Assembly (NCBI GenBank): GCA_937864235.1
Contig: CALMJI010000027.1
Location: 1 to 45,378 of the forward strand
Length of the DNA stretch: 45,378 nt
Direction of reading: 5' to 3'
From: an uncultured bacterium
GTDB lineage: Bacteria; Patescibacteriota; Minisyncoccia; SW-4-49-11
Positions within the stretch are counted from its first letter, which is position 1, and every line of letters starts with the position of its first letter. The notes under the pieces were generated by a model. That model ran no database searches and was not told the origin of the DNA. It saw nothing but the letters and a program-made list of their open reading frames with translations. Position numbers and translations under genes: made by a program. Below, in pieces: positions 1-10,122 of the stretch.

Positions 1-666
1 ACTAGGAGTACCATTTACTAAGTACTCTAGAGTACCACTGGAAGCTAATGTACCTGATGTTAATGTTGCTGTTAATCCTGTCACTCCTGTGGAGTTAATT
101 GTTTGGCTAGCATAGTTATACCCAACTTCTCCTGCTGTATAAGGTATACTTATTTTTTTGTCTGTATATGTACAAGAAGTAGCGACAAATTTAGGTGAAG
201 GTGGTGGATTTATGGCTATTGTCTGGCCTAACTCTGCTTCTGGAGCTGTCACACTGATTATGTTGTTTGTTGAGTTTCTTCTGACTCCATATGCTCCCCC
301 TTGTGGGTCTACTGGTATGGCTGCTATATAGGTTGGGACTAATGCTCTTAGGTCCGCCTTTCCCTCACAATAATTATTGTCAGGTAGATCATCCGTTGTA
401 CTTCTGGTCCCTGTATTACAGATTTCTTGAAGGGTAAAGGTTATTTCCGGATAGGTGTTCCCCCTATTTCTGACGGTATACTTTTCTAATGCATTATAAA
501 TGGCATTAATATCTGATTTTCTTTTTAGATTCCTTGCTTGGGCTAATTGTCTATTTGGGTTAATCGCTACCAAAGCGATGGTAGATAATATTCCGATTAG
601 TGTTATTACTAAAAGTATTTCTAAGATGGTGAAACCTTTTCTTGTTCCTTTATGAATTTTATTCAT
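1..666 (-). CDS. Type IV pilin-like prepilin, C-terminus cut by window edge
   Basis: Manual translation from ATG at 666 (minus): MNKIHKGTRKGFTILEILLVITLIGILSTIALVAINPNRQLAQARNLKRKSDINAIYNALEKY..., a prepilin peptidase motif (G/FTILE) plus hydrophobic N-terminal helix. Open to the window edge, so absent from the ORF track. Confidence 0.9.
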   Translation of the reverse strand, partial: MNKIHKGTRKGFTILEILLVITLIGILSTIALVAINPNRQLAQARNLKRKSDINAIYNALEKYTVRNRGNTYPEITFTLQEICNTGTRSTTDDLPDNNYCEGKADLRALVPTYIAAIPVDPQGGAYGVRRNSTNNIISVTAPEAELGQTIAINPPPSPKFVATSCTYTDKKISIPYTAGEVGYNYASQTINSTGVTGLTATLTSGTLASSGTLEYLVNGTPS

Positions 667-687
667 ATATGTGTGTTAATTTATATT

Positions 688-718
688 ATTTTACCCCCCC
701 CCCCCGGAATTTTGTCAA
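688..718 (-). promoter_or_regulatory. Prepilin promoter: -35 TTGACA (718-713), 19-bp spacer containing G12, -10 TAAAAT (693-688)
   Basis: Minus-strand sequence TTGACA-AAATTCC-GGGGGGGGGGGG-TAAAAT, -10 ending 21 nt before the prepilin ATG. Confidence 0.65.
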
Positions 719-824
719 GTTTTTTGAAGGGTTTTTATATATAACTTTATTATATACCTTGGTTTGGGATTTTGCAATGGTTGGGATTGTGGATATGTCT
801 TTTTTGAATTGTTAGTGGTGAGTT

Positions 825-1065
825 ATCCACCTCCGTCTTTCAGACTTCCCCCTCCAAAGGGGGACAGTTTACTAGAGTTGTTTGTCGCCATCTTGAGGGC
901 TTTCGTCCCTCCTAAGGGAGACAAAAATACATTAGCTCAGTCCTCTCCTCCGTCACCTACGGTGACACCTCCCCCAAGGGAGGACAGAGAGCAAGGACAA
1001 AAAACTCTCCACCCCTCAAGAGGGGAATTGGCTCAGCCCACCTCCGCCTGACTGCCGTAGGTAGT
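825..1065. repeat. Cluster of CTCC/GGAG palindromic intergenic repeats (REP/MITE-like family)
   Basis: Motifs such as tccacctccgtctttcagacttccccctccaaagggggaca, ccctcctaagggagacaaaa and cctcccccaagggaggacag resemble those at 30380, 34630 and 43440. Confidence 0.7.
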
Positions 1066-1142
1066 AATGAGGATAATAATTCACAGGTCGCCGACTCTAA
1101 GGATTTCTTATTTTTATAGATTTTATGATATACTAGCAATAT

Positions 1143-1544
1143 ATGAAGTATTTACGATTTATTCCGGCTATTATTATATTTAGTATAATTTGGTATTTAT
1201 CAGACCAACCTGGGCTTAAGTCCGATTATACTCCTATTATTGACTTCTTTTTGAGAAAAGGGGCTCATATTGTGGAATATTTAATCTTGTATTTAGCTTT
1301 ATTTTGGGTATTTTTGAATAAAAAGTTTAATAAATTATCTATTAATAGTTTTAACTATTTGAATACTAAAACCTTTTGTATAGGATTTATAACGACTTTA
1401 TTAGATGAATGGCATCAGACTTGGGTTATTGGCAGAGAAGGTAAGCCTTTAGATATAGCTTTTGACTTGATAGGATTTTTATTAGCTTATATTATTCTGT
1501 GGGCTATTTGGAATTATTCAAAAAAATATAAATATACTAAATAA
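1143..1544 (+). CDS. VanZ-like family membrane protein
   Basis: SDQPGL...RKGAHIVEYLILYLALF...TTLLDEWHQTWVIGREGKPLDIAFDLIGFLLA, typical VanZ-like pattern. Confidence 0.8.
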   Translation: MKYLRFIPAIIIFSIIWYLSDQPGLKSDYTPIIDFFLRKGAHIVEYLILYLALFWVFLNKKFNKLSINSFNYLNTKTFCIGFITTLLDEWHQTWVIGREGKPLDIAFDLIGFLLAYIILWAIWNYSKKYKYTK

Positions 1545-1553
1545 TATATAAAA

Positions 1554-1588
1554 ACAAAACACCCTATTTTTGAACTAGGATGTTTTGT
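1554..1588. terminator. Bidirectional hairpin between convergent vanZ-like gene and dnaK
   Basis: 13-nt arms ACAAAACACCCTA / TAGGATGTTTTGT with one mismatch, located between converging genes. Confidence 0.6.
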
Positions 1589-1614
1589 AGTGCTGATCTA
1601 AATTTTATAAGATA

Positions 1615-3543
1615 TTATTTTTTCTCTTCAAATTCAGCATCCTTTGGAGCATCAGCATTAGATCCAGCTTCTTCCTTTGACTCTTCTGCCTGTCCATGGT
1701 CATGTCCGGAGTGAGGATCAGCATTATTTTGTGCTTGTTGTTCAGCTTGATACAATTCTGCTCCTACTTTTTGAGAAATTGTAGATAATTCGTCTAGAGC
1801 TTTCTGAATATCTTCTTTGGAATCTTTATCTTTGACTTCCCTAAGAGCATTTACTTTCTCAGTCAAAGTCTTGTCATCTTCTAGTTTAATCTTATCCTTA
1901 CTATCTTTTTGTAATTTTTCTACAGAGTAGATGAGAGTATCTGCCTGATTTCTAATTTCTACTAATTCCTTAGCTTTCTTATCTTCCTCAGCATTTAGTT
2001 CTGCATCTTTGGTCATTCTCTCTATATCAGCATCAGACAGTCCGGAAGAGGCTTCAATTCGGATAGACTGCTCTTTGTTAGTAGCTTTGTCCTTAGCTGT
2101 AACTTTCAAGATTCCATTAGCATCAATATCAAAGGTAACTTCAATTTGAGGAATTCCTCTTGGTGCTGGTGGAATTCCATCTAAGATAAATCTTCCTAAT
2201 GATTTGTTATCTTTAGCAAATTCTCTCTCTCCCTGAACAATATTGATATCTACGGATGGCTGATTATCGCTAGCTGTTGAGAATATTTGAGATTTTGAAA
2301 CTGGAACTGTAGTATTTCGCTCAATAATTTTAGTAGCGACACCTCCCATTGTCTCAATTCCAAGAGACAATGGAGTTACATCTAATAATAAGACATCTTT
2401 GACATCTCCCTGAAGAATTCCTCCTTGAATTCCAGCTCCAATAGCTACAACTTCATCTGGGTTAATACCTTTATTGGCTTCTTTTCCAAATAATTCTTTC
2501 ACAAATTCTTGAATAGCTGGCATTCTAGTTTGCCCTCCAACAAGAATTACTTCTTCTATATCTTCTTTTTTGAACCCTGCATCAGCCAAAGCTTTCTCAC
2601 AAGGAGCTTTAGTTCGCTCAATTAAATCCTTGACTAATTCTTCCAATTTAGCTCTAGTTAATTGAATATTAAGATGTTTTGGTCCAGTCTCATCATTAGC
2701 AATAAATGGAATACTGATTTCAGTTTGAAGAGAGCTAGACAACTCAATTTTAGCTTTCTCAGCAGCTTCTTTTAGTCTTTGAATAGCTAGACTATCTCCT
2801 GATAGGTCAATTCCTTGGTCTTTTTTGAATTCACTTAATAAGAAATCCATTATTCTTTGGTCAAGGTCATCTCCTCCTAAGTGAGTATCTCCATTGGTAG
2901 ATCTTACCTCAATAGTGTCTTCTGATACTTCCAGTACAGATACATCAAATGTTCCACCTCCAAAATCATAAACTACAATTTGCTGATCTTTTTTCTTGTC
3001 AAAACCATAAGCTAAAGCAGCGGCAGTTGGCTCATTGATAATTCTTTTTACATCAAGACCGGCGATTTTACCAGCGTCTTTAGTAGCTTTTCTCTGAGCA
3101 TCATCAAAGTAAGCTGGTACAGTAATCACGGCTTCTGTTACAGGAGCTCCCAACTTTGCTTCAGCATCAGCCTTGAGTTTTTGTAATACAATGGCTGCAA
3201 TTTCAGCAGGTTGCTTCCACTCTTCTCCAAGCTTAATCTCAACTCCACCATTAGAAGCTTCTCGTAATTCATATGGCAAAAGTGTCTTGTCTTTTTGCAC
3301 CTCTGGGTCAGAGAATTTACGCCCAATTAATCTTTTGGCTGAGAAAATTGTATTCTTAGGATTTACAACACCTTGTCTTTTAGCCACAACTCCAACCAAT
3401 CGCTCACCGCTTTTGGATACTGCAACTATAGAAGGAGTAGTGCGACTTCCTTCAGAATTTTCTAAAATTTTATGGGAACCTCCCTCAATCACAGCTACTG
3501 CTGAATTAGTAGTTCCAAGGTCAATACCAATAATTTTACTCAT
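1615..3543 (-). CDS. dnaK: Chaperone protein DnaK (Hsp70)
   Basis: [50 protein letters not shown]; full-length Hsp70. Confidence 0.98.
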   Translation of the reverse strand: MSKIIGIDLGTTNSAVAVIEGGSHKILENSEGSRTTPSIVAVSKSGERLVGVVAKRQGVVNPKNTIFSAKRLIGRKFSDPEVQKDKTLLPYELREASNGGVEIKLGEEWKQPAEIAAIVLQKLKADAEAKLGAPVTEAVITVPAYFDDAQRKATKDAGKIAGLDVKRIINEPTAAALAYGFDKKKDQQIVVYDFGGGTFDVSVLEVSEDTIEVRSTNGDTHLGGDDLDQRIMDFLLSEFKKDQGIDLSGDSLAIQRLKEAAEKAKIELSSSLQTEISIPFIANDETGPKHLNIQLTRAKLEELVKDLIERTKAPCEKALADAGFKKEDIEEVILVGGQTRMPAIQEFVKELFGKEANKGINPDEVVAIGAGIQGGILQGDVKDVLLLDVTPLSLGIETMGGVATKIIERNTTVPVSKSQIFSTASDNQPSVDINIVQGEREFAKDNKSLGRFILDGIPPAPRGIPQIEVTFDIDANGILKVTAKDKATNKEQSIRIEASSGLSDADIERMTKDAELNAEEDKKAKELVEIRNQADTLIYSVEKLQKDSKDKIKLEDDKTLTEKVNALREVKDKDSKEDIQKALDELSTISQKVGAELYQAEQQAQNNADPHSGHDHGQAEESKEEAGSNADAPKDAEFEEKK

Positions 3544-3583
3544 ACTTCAATATATTAATTTTTACATATTCATTATATAACAA

Positions 3584-3610
3584 TTAGCAGTCTATTGTCA
3601 AGAGTGCTAA
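3584..3610 (-). promoter_or_regulatory. CIRCE (HrcA operator) overlapping the dnaK promoter
   Basis: TTAGCAGTC-N9-GAGTGCTAA against consensus TTAGCACTC-N9-GAGTGCTAA (one mismatch). Minus-strand TTGACA (3601-3596), 18-bp spacer, TATAAT overlap it. Confidence 0.85.
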
Positions 3611-3628
3611 TGATGTTGATTCACCAAT

Positions 3629-4396
3629 CTAAATTTTAAATGCTTCTCTAGCATTACTATCCAAAATAGTAATTAATGTCTGATATTCTAATCCTCTCAA
3701 ATTAGCAATTTGCCTAATATTATATTCCAAAAATAAAGGAGTATTTTGCTTCCCCCTATGTGGAATTGGAGCAAGATAAGGAGAATCTGTCTCTACTAAT
3801 AACCTGTTCTCTGGAACAATTTTGACAGCTTCTTGAATATCTGTTGAATTTTTAAATGTAATAATCCCAGAAAATGAAAAATATATGGTATAGGCTAGAT
3901 CAGTAAATTTATTTACCCAAAACACATCTCCAGTAAAACAATGTAAAATTATAACTAAATCTTTATATTCTGACAAAACACGATAAGTATCCTCAAAGGA
4001 ATCTCTAGTGTGTATAATAATTGGTTTATTATATTTTAATGCTAAGTCTAAATGTAGTCTAAATAAATTTTCTTGTTGTTCTTTAGCTTCTAGAGACTGA
4101 TGATAATAAAAATCAAATCCACATTCTCCAATTGCAGACACATATTCACTAGACAATATATTATCCATCTCTTGCTTGACAGTATTAATATCAATCACTT
4201 CATATTCATGGGGATGTACTCCTAATGAAGGATATAGGAAATTATAATCTTTAGCAAGTTTTATAGCTTCTATACTGTCTTCTATACTAGTACCGACTAA
4301 TATTGCTTGAATATTGTTTTGTTTTAATTCAGATAAAATTTCGCCTCGATTACTATCAAATTCTTTGGAATGTAGATGACAATGAGTATCAATCAT
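3629..4396 (-). CDS. tatD: TatD family metal-dependent hydrolase
   Basis: MIDTHCHLHSKEF, ECGFDFYY, PIIIHTRDSFEDT, ILHCFTGD, LLVETDSPYLAP. Confidence 0.93.
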   Translation of the reverse strand: MIDTHCHLHSKEFDSNRGEILSELKQNNIQAILVGTSIEDSIEAIKLAKDYNFLYPSLGVHPHEYEVIDINTVKQEMDNILSSEYVSAIGECGFDFYYHQSLEAKEQQENLFRLHLDLALKYNKPIIIHTRDSFEDTYRVLSEYKDLVIILHCFTGDVFWVNKFTDLAYTIYFSFSGIITFKNSTDIQEAVKIVPENRLLVETDSPYLAPIPHRGKQNTPLFLEYNIRQIANLRGLEYQTLITILDSNAREAFKI

Positions 4397-7176
4397 TATT
4401 TAATAATTTTATTACTAGTTGTAACATTACCCGATGTATCTGTGGCTTTGAGATAAAAACTAAAGTTACTAATTCCAGCTGGTGGTTTATAATTATATGT
4501 AAATGTCTTAGGGGCTGTTGTTGGTTTTTTGAGAATAATTAACTGCCCCTGAATATCATCATAAAACTCTACTTGAGCCACTCCCTGAACATCTGTCACA
4601 TTAGCCGATAAGATAAAGCCTGTAACAGCATCTCCTGACACATTAAAGCTTTCGACCACTGGGCTAACTGAATCTAATTTAACATTAAGATTAATTGTAG
4701 TCTCAGATTTATTTAGATAAATATCAAAGGCCCTGACTGTGAGTTTTTTATCTCCACCTGAAGGAGAGATAATAGTTTGATTAATATCACCCGATTCAGT
4801 AGAAAGTACAGTAACATCATCTATATATATATCCACCTGTTTCAAACCTTGAGGAGCGGTAACTTTAATATCTAAAGGAATACTATTACCATTAATTGTG
4901 CTCCCTTTTGTAGGACTGTTTATAATAATATTCGGTTTATTATCTTCTGTATATACATTATCTCTATCATCAGGAATATTAGTAATATAGCCTTTTGACC
5001 TAGCCCAAGCTAAGACTGGTTGTTCCCAATTATCAAATTGAGGATCTTCCTGTGGTTTCTTAGGCCACTCGCCCAAAATATCATCTAGTTTAACATAGTA
5101 TAATTCACTATGTACGGTTTTTACCTCTCTTTCTTCTATTAATTCTGGTGGTGTAGCATCAGTAGCAATTTTACCAGTAGCCTTATTGATCTTAAGTTTT
5201 TGATTGTATTCAAAACCACCTGTATTCACCATAGGCTTATTACCTCTTTTAATTTCAGGCTTTGTAAATTGACCTGGCTTTCTACCGCTAGCAATAGCCT
5301 CTTTCATAAATCTATTCCAAATTGGGGAGGCTACAACTGATCCATCAGCTCCATTTCTCATAGGCTTATTATCATTACGTCCAACCCAAACTCCTGCTAC
5401 TAAGTTAGTAGTATAACCTACTGTAAGAGCATCTCTAAATTCCTGACTGGTACCAGTCTTAGCAGCTGCCTCTACACCCGGTATATTGAGATTATTTGTA
5501 AATCCAAATACTGGTGACCTTGCATTATTATCAGCTAGAATATCAGTAATTTGTCTTGCAACATTAGCATCCAAAACCTGCTTTTCATCGCTCTCCCAAG
5601 AATACAATACCTCTCCTGATGTACTAGTTACTTTCATTAATGGAGTAATTTTATTAAATTTACCATCATTGGCAAAAGCCGAGTATGAACCAAAATGTTC
5701 TAATAGTTTCAACTCAGCTCCACCTAAAGCCATAGCTAAACCAGATTTTCTATCTCTTGTATAATCAGTAATACCTAATTTGCCACCTAATTCTAAAGTA
5801 TCTTTAATACCAGCCAAATATAAAGCTTTTACAGCTGGAACATTCAAAGATGTTGCCAACGCTCTTCTTACACTCACAGGACCATTAAACTGCATATTGA
5901 AGTTATTTGGCTCATAGGCTGGAAGACCTGGAGTTGTCTCAAAATTTGTTGGTAAATCAAAGAGATATGAGTCAGGATTATAACCTTTAGAAAAAGCTTC
6001 TGCATAAACTAGAGGTTTTATAGATGATCCTGGCGATTGCTGAGTAGTCAATACATTAACATTACCATCCTCATCAGTATTAAAGTAATCTTTAGACCCA
6101 ACTAAAGCTAATATATCTCCATTAGTAGGATCAATAGCACTTAATGCTCCGTTTCTAGTATCATATCTAGATCTAGTTTTTTCAATTTCCTCCTTTACCA
6201 CCTTCTCAGCTATTTGCTGTAAATTCCAATCTAATGTGGTCTGAACTTTCAACCCTCCTTGCTCTAATACTTCCTCTCCAAATTTTTCAGCTAATTTTTC
6301 TCTTACATAGAATACAAAATGAGGAGCTTTAATATTCTGTGCAAATGGTTTAATAGTCAATTTTTGTTCTTTTTGCTGATTATAAACTTCTTCATTAATA
6401 TATCCTTGTTCTTTCATATAGGATAATACTAATTGTTGTCTTGACTCTAATTTATCAAAGTTAGACCCATAAGGTGAATAAAAAGTAGGTCTTTGGATAA
6501 TAGCAGCCAACATTGCAGCCTGATAAGGCTCTAGATCCATAGGTTTTTTACCAAAGAAGTTTTGGGAAGCTGATTCAACCCCATAAATATTTCCTCCAAA
6601 TGGGATTTCATTCAAGTAAAAAGCTATAATTTCATCTTTGGAATATTTTTGTTCAATTTGAATAGCCAATATAGCTTCTCGAATTTTTCGCATTATAGAC
6701 CTATCGCTAGTCAATAAAGCATTTTTGACAAATTGTTGAGTAATCGTAGAACCTCCTCCACCGACTCCCTTACCAGTAACATTTTGAAATGCCGCTCTTG
6801 CAATAGCAGTTGGCCTAACCCCCCAATGTTTATAAAACTCCTGATCCTCGATGGATATAAAAGCTTGCTTTAAAATATCTGGAATTTGATCTTCTGGAAT
6901 AATAGTACGATTCTCATTACCAGAAATCTCATACAATAACTCCTGTCCAGTTCTATCATATATTTGAGTAGATTGAATAATCTTTCTATCATCCAAATTA
7001 ACAACGCTAGGCAAATCTCTGGCTACATAAGCATATAGACCTATAAATGAAATGAAAAAGAAACCTAAAAGCCCAAGTAGTCCCCTATATGTAATTTTTA
7101 CCCATTTTTTATTCCAAAGTGATGGTTTTTTATAAACCACTTTTTTTAAATCCTTAGATTTTTTTTTGCTAGTCAT
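4396..7176 (-). CDS. Penicillin-binding protein 1A (transglycosylase/transpeptidase) with C-terminal Ig-like domains
   Basis: EDQEFYKHWGVRPTAIARA, GGSTITQQFVKN, QSPGSSIKPLVY, AAKTGTSQEFRDA; Ig-like C-terminus. Confidence 0.93.
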   Translation of the reverse strand: MTSKKKSKDLKKVVYKKPSLWNKKWVKITYRGLLGLLGFFFISFIGLYAYVARDLPSVVNLDDRKIIQSTQIYDRTGQELLYEISGNENRTIIPEDQIPDILKQAFISIEDQEFYKHWGVRPTAIARAAFQNVTGKGVGGGGSTITQQFVKNALLTSDRSIMRKIREAILAIQIEQKYSKDEIIAFYLNEIPFGGNIYGVESASQNFFGKKPMDLEPYQAAMLAAIIQRPTFYSPYGSNFDKLESRQQLVLSYMKEQGYINEEVYNQQKEQKLTIKPFAQNIKAPHFVFYVREKLAEKFGEEVLEQGGLKVQTTLDWNLQQIAEKVVKEEIEKTRSRYDTRNGALSAIDPTNGDILALVGSKDYFNTDEDGNVNVLTTQQSPGSSIKPLVYAEAFSKGYNPDSYLFDLPTNFETTPGLPAYEPNNFNMQFNGPVSVRRALATSLNVPAVKALYLAGIKDTLELGGKLGITDYTRDRKSGLAMALGGAELKLLEHFGSYSAFANDGKFNKITPLMKVTSTSGEVLYSWESDEKQVLDANVARQITDILADNNARSPVFGFTNNLNIPGVEAAAKTGTSQEFRDALTVGYTTNLVAGVWVGRNDNKPMRNGADGSVVASPIWNRFMKEAIASGRKPGQFTKPEIKRGNKPMVNTGGFEYNQKLKINKATGKIATDATPPELIEEREVKTVHSELYYVKLDDILGEWPKKPQEDPQFDNWEQPVLAWARSKGYITNIPDDRDNVYTEDNKPNIIINSPTKGSTINGNSIPLDIKVTAPQGLKQVDIYIDDVTVLSTESGDINQTIISPSGGDKKLTVRAFDIYLNKSETTINLNVKLDSVSPVVESFNVSGDAVTGFILSANVTDVQGVAQVEFYDDIQGQLIILKKPTTAPKTFTYNYKPPAGISNFSFYLKATDTSGNVTTSNKIIK

Positions 7177-7205
7177 AGATAATCAATTCTATAGAATTAA
7201 AATCT

Positions 7206-7547
7206 TTATAAAACAGTTTCTTCTGCTTCAGGCAATATTTCTAATCTTCTCTCATCAATCAACTCTCCAGTGTGAATATCTCTACCATAAGTCCCGGCCT
7301 CAATTCTCTCCAAAGCTCTATCAATAGCCTCTAAAGTTTCTTCTAGAGTACCTTCTACTAAAATATCTCGTTCATAATTAGCCTGTTCTTGGACATTATC
7401 CTCTTCATCATCACTAATATTCTCATATTTAGCTTCATAACCTGAAGTTAATTTATCTTTGATAGCAACTGCATTAAGCTCAGATAGAATCCTATCTTTC
7501 TTTGCTAATAATTTTTGGCGATAATATTCTAATTTTTGTAAATCCAT
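7206..7547 (-). CDS. DksA/TraR-like protein lacking zinc-finger cysteines
   Basis: Coiled-coil N-terminus plus ALERIEAGTYGRDIHTGELIDERRLEILPEAEETVL, matching the DksA/TraR C-terminal pattern without its Cys residues. Confidence 0.7.
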   Translation of the reverse strand: MDLQKLEYYRQKLLAKKDRILSELNAVAIKDKLTSGYEAKYENISDDEEDNVQEQANYERDILVEGTLEETLEAIDRALERIEAGTYGRDIHTGELIDERRLEILPEAEETVL

Positions 7548-7581
7548 ATATTTAATAAGTTATATTATGTATTATACCATA

Positions 7582-8343
7582 TTAAGGCAAAGAAGTAAAT
7601 ATAAGACTTAATGACAAGATAAACACAAGTGATACTCGAGATAGTATTTGTTTAGAATTTAATTTGCGCTGATAAATGTCTCTAAAGATTGAAACTGAAA
7701 ATAAAAGATATGTTGTCAACAATATAGATTGTGTCAAATGAGTAAATGGTAAAATCCTTAGTCCAATAAATATTTGAGTTATAATCATAGCTCCTATAAT
7801 TGCAATTGTAATATAATATTTAGTCTCAGTATTATATATCCACAAAATATATGTGATTATATTAAAAGCTGATAAGAATGCCAAAACACTCAAAATAATA
7901 GGATGAATATTAGTAATAAATATAGATCCAAATAAATATGCATAAGTTGCAAAAGACATAAATACAATCCCAGACAATACTATCTGTCTCATAATTTCAG
8001 AGCTTTTATATTCTTCATTGGAAATAATATCTTGTACAAAAAACAGAGTCATCCCCAAAACACCAACAATAACAAATAAAGGTATTGTATCTCCCTTTAT
8101 AACCTTCATAAATAAAATAGAAGCTATAATAAAGTGCAATGGTATCTGATAGAATCTAATTTTATATTTATATAACCAAAATAGATAAGCGAATAGAATT
8201 AAAAAACCAGCTAAACTAAATACACTAAATAGCTGGAATCTAGTTTGCAACATATAGAGATAGGTGGGAAAAAACAGAATTAAAAATACAATATTCCAAG
8301 TATTTTTATTTAAAACTATATTTAATACTTGATTAGATGACAT
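7582..8343 (-). CDS. Polytopic membrane protein of unknown function
   Basis: Multiple hydrophobic segments; no family recognised. Confidence 0.7.
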   Translation of the reverse strand: MSSNQVLNIVLNKNTWNIVFLILFFPTYLYMLQTRFQLFSVFSLAGFLILFAYLFWLYKYKIRFYQIPLHFIIASILFMKVIKGDTIPLFVIVGVLGMTLFFVQDIISNEEYKSSEIMRQIVLSGIVFMSFATYAYLFGSIFITNIHPIILSVLAFLSAFNIITYILWIYNTETKYYITIAIIGAMIITQIFIGLRILPFTHLTQSILLTTYLLFSVSIFRDIYQRKLNSKQILSRVSLVFILSLSLIFTSLP

Positions 8344-8346
8344 ATA

Positions 8347-10113
8347 TTATTTATCAAAATTAATGGATTTACCTCTAGACATATCATTTTTTTTAATTTC
8401 TTTTTCTACCATTAAATTTGATTTTACCTCAATCAAAAGTTCGTCTACCAGAGAGGAGATTGTAAGACTTGCTTCTGTAGAAGACTGATTCAAATCTTTG
8501 AGTAATTTTTCTTTGATCAAATATTCCGAATCTCCATAAGGTGAAGTAGAGCGACTAAATACTTCTTTTAACTTTTTTGCCATAATTGGATTGGAATATT
8601 CTGTAGCTGTAGATTTATCTGATATATCTTCACTACCTGTATCAGATTTAGGTAATTCTTCAACTGAAGTGTTTTTTATTTCTTTATTATCTATAGTAAC
8701 TGTGTTATCAATTTTATTATTAGAATATTTTTTATCCTGAAACAATTTATTATCAGATTTAGATTGATTGATATTTTTATTAATACTTTCTATATTATCA
8801 TTAGTATTAGACTTGTTTTTGGGTGTATTGTTGACCTCATTTTCAATATTTGTAGATTGAAGTGAAGACTTAGCTCTTCCATAAGTTTGACGAGAGAATT
8901 CTATGATTTTATCTCTATTAGAAATGAGTTCTGGTTCAGGATCAGGCAAAGTATCAGCACTAAATGGCTGGCTGGTTACTCCGTCTATCATAAGTTTGAG
9001 ATAAATTTTCCATTTTGGTAAATTTACTAAATCCTCAATTGTAAGTACAGGAGTAAATTCCCTCTCCATAAATTCAGCATCTGCAGCTCCAATTCTAAAT
9101 ACCACAGTAGTTCCAACATTACCAAATACAGCTCCTCTAACCACTTCAGATAATTGCTCTACATATTGGTGAGCCAAAATTAAGCTCAATCTATATTTAC
9201 GGGCTTCAGATAAAATCTCAGCAAAGGAATCTGTTGAGAAATTTTGGAACTCATCAATATAAGCATAAAAGTCTTGTCGTTCACTCTCTGGGATATCCAC
9301 CCTACTCATAGCAGCTAATTGCATTTTGGTAATCATCATAGCTCCTAGTAATTGAGCTCCTCCTTCCCCTACTGCACCTTTGGAGAGATTCATAATTAGA
9401 ATTTTTTTCTGGTCCATTATATCTCTCAAGTTAATAGAGGATTTAGCCTGTCCAATAATATTACGAATCAGCGGGGAGGAAGTAAATTGACCGACTTTAT
9501 TCTGGATTGGAGAGATAGCCTCTACTAATAATTTATCAGTATATCCTTCAAATTCATTCAACCAAAATTGTTTAAGCACTGGGTCCTGCATTTTATATAC
9601 AATATTAGCCCTAAAATTCTTATCTACCAAAATTCGCATTATGTCTAATAATGTACTATTCTCATTCTCTAATAAAGTTAGAATTGTATTCCTCAGAATA
9701 TACTCTAATCTAGGTCCCCAAGAATCAGCCCAGATTTTTTTGAATACTCCAACAAGCCCATCAGCTACAATATGCCTCTGATTTTCTGACACATCACCAA
9801 GCACATTGAAAGCTATTGGATAATCCAAATCTTGGGGGTTAAAATAAACTACATCCTTTATTCTATGCTCTGGGATATAATCCAATAGGGCATCAGCCAC
9901 ATCACCATGAGGATCTACGAAAGCTAAACCAGAGCCATTTCTAATATCAGAGACAGCCATATTCAGTAAAAGAGAGGTTTTACCCATTCCAGTTTTACCG
10001 ATAATATGCATATGTCGCCTTCTATCGTCTCTTTTGATTCCAAAAAGCCTACCCTGACCATGAAAATTGGTTTTGGCTAAAATAGTTATATCCTGATTAT
10101 TATTAGAATTCAT
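8347..10113 (-). CDS. VirD4/TraG/HerA-like ATPase (type IV secretion coupling-protein family)
   Basis: HIIGKTGMGKTSLLLNMA (Walker A), AYIDEFQNF (Walker B), LAHQYVEQL; low-complexity Asn/Ser/Lys tail. Confidence 0.85.
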   Translation of the reverse strand: MNSNNNQDITILAKTNFHGQGRLFGIKRDDRRRHMHIIGKTGMGKTSLLLNMAVSDIRNGSGLAFVDPHGDVADALLDYIPEHRIKDVVYFNPQDLDYPIAFNVLGDVSENQRHIVADGLVGVFKKIWADSWGPRLEYILRNTILTLLENENSTLLDIMRILVDKNFRANIVYKMQDPVLKQFWLNEFEGYTDKLLVEAISPIQNKVGQFTSSPLIRNIIGQAKSSINLRDIMDQKKILIMNLSKGAVGEGGAQLLGAMMITKMQLAAMSRVDIPESERQDFYAYIDEFQNFSTDSFAEILSEARKYRLSLILAHQYVEQLSEVVRGAVFGNVGTTVVFRIGAADAEFMEREFTPVLTIEDLVNLPKWKIYLKLMIDGVTSQPFSADTLPDPEPELISNRDKIIEFSRQTYGRAKSSLQSTNIENEVNNTPKNKSNTNDNIESINKNINQSKSDNKLFQDKKYSNNKIDNTVTIDNKEIKNTSVEELPKSDTGSEDISDKSTATEYSNPIMAKKLKEVFSRSTSPYGDSEYLIKEKLLKDLNQSSTEASLTISSLVDELLIEVKSNLMVEKEIKKNDMSRGKSINFDK

Positions 10114-10122
10114 AAATCCTTT

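Noticed and set aside
764-1139. ORFs 764-1051 (+) and 957-1139 (-)
   Set aside because: Both run through the palindromic repeat cluster; proline-rich translations are repeat artefacts.
3138-3580. ORFs 3138-3326 (-) and 3173-3580 (+) within dnaK, and similar antisense ORFs in PBP1A, lepA, ruvB, secF, mreB, metG
   Set aside because: Antisense or alternate-frame shadows of strongly recognised genes.
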